A stretch of DNA of 64,000 bases from Dipteris shenzhenensis (lineage: Eukaryota > Polypodiophyta > Polypodiopsida > Gleicheniales): assembly GCA_047967505.1 (NCBI GenBank), contig CM106540.1. The stretch is one strand, 5' to 3'. Shown here in pieces: positions 56,948-64,000 of the stretch. A program made the translations under genes and the position numbers. Numbering within the stretch: position 1 is the stretch's first letter; each line of letters starts with the position of its first letter. Below the pieces are notes generated by a model. That model made no database searches, had not been told where the DNA came from, and saw nothing but the letters and a program-made list of their open reading frames with translations.

Positions 56948-58006
56948 ATGGGTCAGGATGACCCTCTCCATACCTCTACAGAGGCTCAATTAGTCTACGA
57001 GGTGATGCATGAGGGTTTGAAGACACTCGAAAGAGTTGGAAAGATCCAATTCCCAGCATGGGCATCATGGTTGAGGTGGATGACATTTTTGATCCCGTCG
57101 CATGCCATCATTATTTTTTTCCCAGGATGTATGCCTGCTGTTGCAGATGTTGGTAACTGGTTGACTAGAACCCTGGGTGGTTGCTATGTCAAAAAAGTTC
57201 ATTATGCAGCAAGGCAGATGGTTCATGTGTTGCCCTGGTCTCCTACCAAAGATTATCAGGCGTTGATTCGACATAGATGCCATGTTTGGGTGGAAGTTGT
57301 GGATTTCCCTCAGTGTCTGGCCTCTCTTTTGCCAAAAATTGCAGCCTCTCTTAGCAAAGCAGTGTGTCCACTGTGGCCTAATGGCAATTCAAATAGATTT
57401 TGTATCTTGTGGGACATAGATAATCCAACCCTAGACTCTTATTTGGTTACAGTGAATAATGTTTTGATGGGTAGTTCCTTCCATAAACTGAAATGGGGTC
57501 TCTTTGCAGGTGCTTGCTTTGAATGCAAGAAGTTTGGGCGTATGGCTTCGCAATGCCCTTCACATACTCCAAAGATGCCAGTGCAAGCTGATTTGTCTCC
57601 GCCTCCGAGCAAGACTTCTACTGCCCCCTCTTTAATGAAGGCTAAGGGGGTGAAACAGTTTTTTGTTGTCCAGGACAAAGGGAAAGCACCGATTGCTTCA
57701 AATGGTGATGTTTCTCCTTTAGTGCCTTCGGCCTCTCATCCTCAGGCAAATAAAAAAACTTTGAATGATACTTGGCAAACCCCAAGAAAAGTCTTCACAC
57801 CTAGCCCTCCCGGACTTGGAATGGTTCTTCATCTCATGGCAAAACATCGGCTGAGAATCCTGGTATTGGTTTGACTTGGGTTGAGGTGATAGCTAATCGT
57901 ACCCTCTTTCAAGAAGAGGAAGTTGCTGCATTATTGTCTTCTCCTCAGGCTGAGTTTTCTTCTCAGGGTAGAGGCCCGGATACTGAGGTGGAAATGCAGA
58001 CATAAA
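56948..58006 (+). pseudogene. LINE ORF1 (DUF4283-like, with zinc knuckle)
   Basis: Open for 308 codons, then shifts frame near 57820 to end at about 58006 (TWVEVIANRTLFQEEE...). The N-terminal half resembles the DUF4283 domain of plant LINE ORF1 (LPWSPTKDYQ, HVWVEVVDFP, LWDIDN). A knuckle at about residue 195 reads CFECKKFGRMASQC; the metal-binding His is Arg, so zinc binding should be weakened. The C-terminal part is Pro/Ser/Lys-rich. ORF1 proteins bind the LINE RNA. Confidence 0.8.
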
Positions 58007-58029
58007 AGGCTTTTTTGATGTTGTACATA

Positions 58030-58720
58030 CCTGTCCTATGTCTGTAAATATGCTTGAACATCTCAAATGTGTCACTTTGAATGTACAGGGTTTGTGTGAT
58101 GCTCGAAAATGGAAACTGGTCTAGCTGTATATACGCCAATTGCAGCTTGATATAATGGCTTTGCAAGAGCATAATCAACATATGTATGCTGGATCTAGAC
58201 ATTTTGTTGGTTATGACATTTTTTATGCTGGAGAGCACTCTTTCTCTGGGTAGCTTTTTTGGTTAAGCATGATCTTCACTCTATTGTGGCCTTCAATGAT
58301 CACCATGGTCAATGGATGATCATACAATGCCTCATTCAAGGCGACATCTTTGAATTTGCATCAGTATATGCTCCTCAATCTTCTGGGAATTGAGCTTTGG
58401 TTTGGGATGCCATGCATAAATATCCTTGGCAGCATTATGCTTTTATCTGTGGTGATTTCAATAATGCCCCACAACTGGGAGATAATATCTCAAGCCACAC
58501 TCAGATGTTGGTCTAAAAAGCAGGCATGGTCTAAATTTTTGCTTCAGTTGTCTCTCGTTGTCTCTGGAAGGAATTGTAGCCCATGCTTCCAGGCTATACC
58601 TTTCAGCATAATTCTCAATCTTCATATCGGGCACGCTTGGACAGATGGTATCGGGCATTCCGCAACATTCTGATGCCTTCACTTGTCAGCTTTGGATAGA
58701 CTATGCTTTCATATACTCTA
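58030..58720 (+). pseudogene. LINE ORF2, endonuclease part
   Basis: Starts MSVNMLEHLKCVTLNVQGL, the usual entry to the AP-endonuclease fold. It contains DIMALQEHN (catalytic Glu), ASVYAPQSSG and ICGDFNNAP (58440-58470) across frames. Several stops (for example near 58125, 58250 and 58515) show that it is dead. Confidence 0.8.
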
Positions 58721-59399
58721 ATCATGCTCCTCTTTGGCTGAGGCTCTCTTTGCATGACTTTCCAGATGATAGATTGGCTTGCAAACGCCTTTTGCTGTTA
58801 AATAATAGTTACCTTGACCATGCTGATTATAAAGTTATGGTTTTTGATGCCATTCAGCCTCTTTCGCATCAGATGCACATTGATCTAGATTATGCATGGC
58901 AGGCTTTTGTTGTAAGAATGCAAGCTGCTATTTGGGATTATGGTAAATCTTACATGCAAGCCACATGGGAGACCATTAAGCATGCCAAATACACTTACCA
59001 GAGTTTGATTGACATCAGTCATCTTCCGCCTTTATCTTCATAAGAAAACTTGCTATTATGCCATGCTAAATTTTGTCTTCAATCAAATGATCGAAGAAAG
59101 CTTGCTAAATGGGAGACCCGATCTAGGCAAATGGATTTTTTGGATAAAGGTTGCTCTTCCAAGTAATTCTTTAAAAGTTTGCATTACAAAAGACAAGCTG
59201 CCAATATCTATCGGATTCGGATGTCTCATGGTTCCTGGTCCTCATCTCGCTTAGAGCTTGCTGCTTTTTGCGTGCAGCACTTTTCATCTCATTTTGGGCA
59301 TGTGGACATTCTTTCTCATCAGGTTGTGTCTACTCGCCAGCTTCTTTTGCAGCATGTCCATCCCATCCTCTCTGATGCTCAAGCTTTGGAATTGGAAAT

Positions 59400-60390
59400 T
59401 CCTTTCACTGAAAGATAATTGTCAGATGCTGCTAAATCCTGTGGTAGATGGAAATCTCTCGGATGGGATGGTCTCACTGTGGAATTTTTTCTTGCTTTCT
59501 GGGATATCCTCAAGCACACTTTGCTGCAAATGGTTAATTCAGCTTAGGGCAGCAAATCCCTACGTCATGGAAAAAAGGACTTGTCAAGCTCCTTCCAAAA
59601 AAGCAGTTGTGTGATTTGTTCTCACTGATTGGAGACCAATTACACTTATGCCAGTTATTTACAAGATCATAGCCAAAATGGTTGTGGATCGTATTAAAGG
59701 TTGATGGGCTGCATCCTTCACAATATGGCTTCGTTCCCCATAGGCATATCACATATAATACTGCCAATGCTTATATCGGGATTGAATATGCCAAATACAC
59801 ACATCAAGATGTTCTGCTCTTACAGGTGGATATTGCAAAAGCCTTTGATATAGTTCAATGCAATTTCATCTCGCAAACAATGCGAGCTTTGGGGTTTGGA
59901 ACAAAAATGCAGTAGATTATTTACTGGCTTTACAATGACAACAATTGCAGCTTGCATTCTTTCTGGAGATCTCTCTGATGAGTGGACTCTTCATTGTTCG
60001 GTCTGTCAGGGATGTCCCCTTAGTGCTTTATTGTATGCCATTGCTACCCATCCTATGCTACAATATATTGATCATCTCGTGGCTACAAGCTCCCGTCATG
60101 GTTTGGAATTGGATGTAAATCGAGCATGGTTGCTCAAGCTTATATTGATGATTATTTCTTTACCCTAAAGAATACACAGAATGATCTTTTTGCTTTGATG
60201 CAGGCTCTCTCTGTTTATGGCATGGCAGCTGTAAATTTTCAGAAGTCCAAGCTACTCCCATTGCATTCTAAAGACTAAGACTACCATAGTCTTTTGTGGC
60301 CCAGGGAAATCATTCCACCCACTCAGATTGTTCGTCATCTTGGTTACCCTTTTGGGTGGAGTCTTACTCGTCATCAACGAACTAATTGGG
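59400..60390 (+). pseudogene. LINE ORF2, reverse transcriptase part
   Basis: RT motifs in order over changing frames: TDWRPITLMPVIYKIIAK (59630), VDIAKAFDIVQCNFI (59827), CQGCPLSALLYAIATHPML (60005), and AYIDDYFFTLKN (60138), which holds the catalytic YIDD pair. A HLGYPFGW motif follows near 60335. The core residues are retained although the frame is broken repeatedly. Confidence 0.85.
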
Positions 60391-61720
60391 TGATGGTCAA
60401 GCTTTGAAAAAAGCTAGAATATTGGAAATTGGCAACCTGGCCTTTGTATATTCGACTTCGGATAGTACAATCCATCCTTGTGGCATATATTCAATTTTAC
60501 TTGCCTTTGATAATGTTCACCAAGGCAGATCTTGCTTCTTTCATGTCTGCCATTATGGAAATCTTTTGGCGTTCCAAACATGGCAGAAAAAGTATCAGAT
60601 TACTTTTAGTGCATCAACTTTGTTCTCCTAAGATGCATGGTGGTTTGAACATCATGAATATCCAGGTGCACATCCTTGCTCACGGGGGGGAAATGTTGTT
60701 GCAATTTCTGCAAGGTGATCAGCCTTGGGCTCTTATCATTAGATCTCTAGTTACACATATCAGTATTGCTGCCTTTGGTCACTGGCAAATCAATTACTGG
60801 GATTTCTTATTTGGTCACATCGATGGCACTTTGCCTGGTTGCCCTTTGGTCTCCAGTTTTTGCTTCTTGATTGGAAGCACGTCCTCGCTCATCTGGAATG
60901 GAATGGCCAATAATCTTTGTTGGGGAATTCTTCACAAGCTAAAAGCATTCACTGGTCAATTGTTTTTTAGTCTCCACTGGCTTTACAGGAACCTCGTCAT
61001 TCCTATTTTGTTTCTTTTAAGGGCATCACCTATTGCTGATGTTATTCAAGATGATGGCTCTATGCTACCTTTTTCTTTGGCAACTACATGGTATCGTTTG
61101 GGCTCTCACTATCGTGCTTTGTGGCAACAAATTGATTATATACTTTCGCCTTTTGTTCCGATTCCTCCTCTGAAACTTCAGGACAGGTTGGAGGATTGGA
61201 CTTTGACTTCACCAGGGTCCTCTTCTCGCCCTTTGAGGCTATCTCAGATTACGATGCATGCATTGTATAAAATCCATTTGCCTCAACCTTGGGTTTCAGA
61301 GAAAGGTAAGTGATGGAGAAAGAGATTAAAGCAGCTTTGGGCTTACAAAACTCCTCTTCGACAACAAGTTTTCTTCTGGCGAGTGCTTCTGGGCATTTTT
61401 GCATCTGGACAGATGTTGGCCCGTAGACACATTGCTCCTGCTCGTTGCCATAGATGCTTGAGTCCTCAGGAGACTGTGCCTCATTTATTCTGATTTTGTT
61501 CATGTTCTCGTGAGTTCATTGATCTTCTTTGTCAGCGCCTATGAGCCAGATTCCCGACTAGTCTTTTTGGGAAGTTTTTGTGGCTCTTTGTTTTTCATCC
61601 ACCCAGACCAGAGTTTCATCTTTTCTTTGTTTGGGTTCGCTATTGAGCACTTTGGACTTTATAGACAGACAGGAACTCTAAAGTCTTTGGTGATCCCATA
61701 TTTTCCTTGTTTGGTTTTTT
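60391..61720 (+). pseudogene. LINE ORF2, C-terminal and zinc domain
   Basis: A long open stretch (60429-61313) gives WPLYIRLRIVQSILVAYIQF, LLVHQLCSPKMHGGLNIMNI and LKLQDRLEDWTLTSPG, then after TGA the zinc domain ARCHRCLSPQETVPHLF with FCSCS. It is related to, but clearly diverged from, the fragments at 50.6 and 55.7 kb, so several LINE lineages are present. Confidence 0.82.
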
Positions 61721-61893
61721 AAAGCTTTCTCTGTAGCAATCCTTCTTTAATTGCTTGCAGACACACTGCATAGATCATGATGTATATTTAGCATACATTG
61801 AGATTTTCAATTGATGTACTTTTGGCTGCCTCGTTTTGAGGCTGCTACTCTTGTAATATAATCAATCAAAAGTTTTCACTTTAAAAAAATTAA

Positions 61894-61895
<2 letters not shown>

Positions 61896-61983
<88 letters not shown>

Positions 61984-61995
61984 ACCCCAAAAAAA

Positions 61996-62068
<73 letters not shown>
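61896..62068. repeat. Two compound (GT)n(GA)n arrays
   Basis: Array 1 (61896-61976) and array 2 (61996-62068) are separated by TTTTTTCACCCCAAAAAAAT. Each is (GT)11-16 followed by (GA)24-27. Array 1 starts a few bases after the LINE A-rich tail. Confidence 0.95.
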
Positions 62069-62073
<5 letters not shown>

Positions 62074-62176
62074 CTCTAGGTTGCCCTTAACCCAAGTTAA
62101 ATACAAGGGGGTTGATCAGCGAAGACTTCTATAGGGAGAGAGCAACAAAGTGTTGGGCAAATGGGGTGGAGGTTAC

Positions 62177-62230
<54 letters not shown>

Positions 62231-62340
62231 CTATCCACCTCTCTAGGTTGGGGTCAATGGAGATTTCTATAGAGAATGGGCAAGCGGGGTTGTGTGTGCG
62301 TGCGTGCGTGCGTGTGTGAGTGAGGAGATGGAGCTCACTA
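62069..62340. repeat. Repeated leader units with (GT)n(GA)n
   Basis: CCACTCTAGGTTG...TTCTATAGGGAGAG-GCAA (62069-62176), then (GT)n(GA)n (62177-62230), then CCACCTCTCTAGGTTG...TTTCTATAGAGAATGGGCAA (62231-62290), then a (GTGC)n-like tract to about 62318. The units look like diverged copies of one monomer made of microsatellite plus a short unique part. Confidence 0.75.
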
Positions 62341-62479
62341 CTCCATCGTTGTCCCTTTACCCTTCCCCGGTTTTGTCCAAGGCTTCACCTGTGTCGCCTC
62401 TACTGCTATCTCGTTGACTCCTTGACATGCCATGTAACGTTTCACACCAGTCTCCTTCGTTTTTGTTGCAGCCGCCTGT

Positions 62480-64000
62480 AAATACATTGCCCCAACCTGT
62501 TGCATTTCTTCCGTCCGTCCCAACCTGTTGCGTTTCCTCCTATCTTTCCATTTGTTGGAAAATCCACCGTACCTTTTGCTCCTCCTCTTAATATTGCCCT
62601 GAATATTTTTGAGCCTCTAGATGGTTTCGACGCAAATCAGCCCTCTTCCTCTTCACCGGTCCCTTTCGCTTCCAAGCCTCCTCTCTGGACTCCCACAAGA
62701 AGAGACCAAGTACTACCAAAGCCTTGCCTATCTTAGATAAAGCTTTGAAATCGAATCACGCTAGCTCCATGACCTCGACCTTACCGCTTGCTCTCTGTGC
62801 TCTCTGTGATGACTCCACAATTCATGTCTCTTCTTCTTCAAGCCTTTGCAAAGACCTCAATCCTTGCCTCTTTGCACGATTCCCAATAGCATGGATTGTG
62901 TGTCTACTTCATGGGCGAGTTCTCCTGGAATAGTAGCTTCGTAATTGGGCTAAAGTAGTTGCAGATGAGGATAATATACGTTTTCCTTCTACTATGCCCA
63001 TTGTACGTCTCGGGATGTGGTATATCGTCTGGTTTGCCAAGCTAGCATTTGGAGTTAGGGGATGCTTGCCCATGTGATGCCTTGGGATTTGCACTTTGAT
63101 CCAGCTATAGAATCCATGTCTTACTGTCCAATATGGATAACATTAAGAAACCTCCCAATTCCTCTTTTCCCTCATCTTTCTTCAGTTGCGGCTCTCTTAG
63201 GTAGAGTACTTCATGTGCCGAAGCTTAGTTTCTATACGCTAGGTTGAGATGTTCGTGTTTGTGTACTATGGGATATGCAGTTCCCTATACTTGCTTATTT
63301 GGATATTAGCTTGGGATTTGCTTCCCCTCATTGCATTAAACTTCATTTTGCCTCTTTTTCAAATTCATGTTATAAGTGTAACAAATTGGGCATTTTTCAA
63401 AGTAGTGCTGGCAAGTTTTCTCCTCTTCTACGACTGCATTGCCCTCCTCGTCCATAAAAGATTCCTTGCCCATGCCACCTTGTCCTTCTAAACCTTCTAA
63501 AAAAGCACGGTATCAGGTGAATAAATAGCAAAAAATTTGCAATTGTTCCATCGGTGGTGATAAAAAATCTGTTGAAACCTTTATCTAAAAGTGATACACA
63601 AGTGTCTTTGAATTTTGGAGCTAGTAAAGTATCTCAAGCAGAGCCTCCTTCTGCTCAATTGGAGTCCCATCTTTTACCTCCTTCAGATATAGTCATGGAG
63701 ACTCCACTGCAAGATGCTACTATCAGGTGTGCGCAGCTTCTGCTGATATTGTACCTGAGTTAGGTGTAGGGATCATGGTTGAATTAGATGTTGGAATCAA
63801 GGTTGAGTTCAATGTTTCTATGCCTAAGTCAGATGTTGATCATTACCTCTCTATCCAAGATGCAGCTTCCGATACATCTTTTACTTTAGAGCTTTTTCAC
63901 CCCCTGATGAAGTGGTCTTTCAATCCGTTGCTTCAAAAATTCAAAATACCAGTTGTTATTCACAAGAATTGTAAGGGGATCAAATGGCTTCATTTTGATA
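62480..64000 (+). pseudogene. Next LINE: ORF1 region, runs off the window
   Basis: Across frames it reads PPLWTPTRRDQVLPKPCL, MPWDLHFDPAIES, YCPIWITLRNLPIPLFP and VAALLGRVLHVPK, the DUF4283 pattern. A knuckle-like CYKCNKLGIF follows, with the His replaced by Ile. Then comes a Ser/Pro-rich tail to the window end. Stops and frameshifts occur. It is head to tail with the preceding LINE. Confidence 0.7.

Larger units (their letters stand above)
56299..61890 (+). mobile_element. Full-length plant LINE (ORF1 and ORF2), degenerate
   Basis: Starts at the (GT)n(GA)n tract, has a 0.6-kb pyrimidine-rich leader containing repeated CCGTAC motifs (56395-56700), ORF1, ORF2, a 3'UTR and an A-rich tail ending near 61892. 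The ORF2 order (endonuclease, RT, zinc domain) is that of L1-type plant LINEs. Many stops and frameshifts make it inactive. The next LINE begins immediately downstream. Confidence 0.85.

Noticed and set aside
61876-62134. ORFs made of repeated ER/VC or SL/TH residues
   Set aside because: Translations of (GT)n(GA)n microsatellites, not proteins.
1-64000. CRISPR arrays, bacterial operons, phage or defence systems
   Set aside because: Nothing of this kind is visible; the window is plant nuclear DNA dominated by transposons, and the tandem repeats lack spacer-repeat structure.

Overview
The window looks like repeat-dense nuclear DNA from a land plant with a large genome. The evidence is Ty1/copia, Ty3/gypsy, L1-type LINE and hAT relics nested in one another, a plant-specific MUB (membrane-anchored ubiquitin-fold) gene split by an intron, and long (CT)n, (GT)n and (GA)n microsatellites. 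A fern or other non-flowering plant would fit, but that is only an impression; the sequence does not settle the lineage. There are no bacterial operons, CRISPR arrays or recognisable RNA genes.

Layout. 1-3.4 kb: nothing recognised. 3.65-9.06 kb: a full-length but dead copia element on the minus strand whose two LTRs share U3 but not R-U5. 9.06-15.6 kb: dispersed repeats, a perfect 25-bp hairpin, two gypsy fragments in opposite orientation, and short tandem repeats. 16.3-21.0 kb: three LINE ORF2 relics and one GC-rich LTR with a minisatellite leader. 22.76-23.29 kb: two coding exons of a MUB gene (minus strand), the only clear host gene. 24-35 kb: a cluster of related LTRs, one with a gag fragment, rich in GGTCGGCC-like motifs, plus a copia 3' end at 31.8-32.4 kb. 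35.8-37.0 kb: a tandem duplication with a nested insertion. 38.3-40.6 kb: a hAT transposase pseudogene split by a 190-bp tandem array. 41.0-47.6 kb: a decayed L1-type LINE (minus strand) carrying a young 2.2-kb LTR element with a perfect 5-bp target duplication. 50.5-64 kb: LINE copies arranged head to tail with compound microsatellites at their junctions, and a near-intact copia element (minus strand) embedded between two LINE 3' fragments.

Almost all protein-coding signal belongs to mobile elements and most of it is broken by stops or frameshifts. Several TAG/TGA stops sit where CAG or CGA would be expected, as methylated silenced DNA would produce. No new multigene system was found. The items most worth checking are the LINE-microsatellite junctions, the mosaic copia LTRs, the young short LTR element with an unfamiliar CCHC ORF, and the MUB gene whose last exon could not be located.
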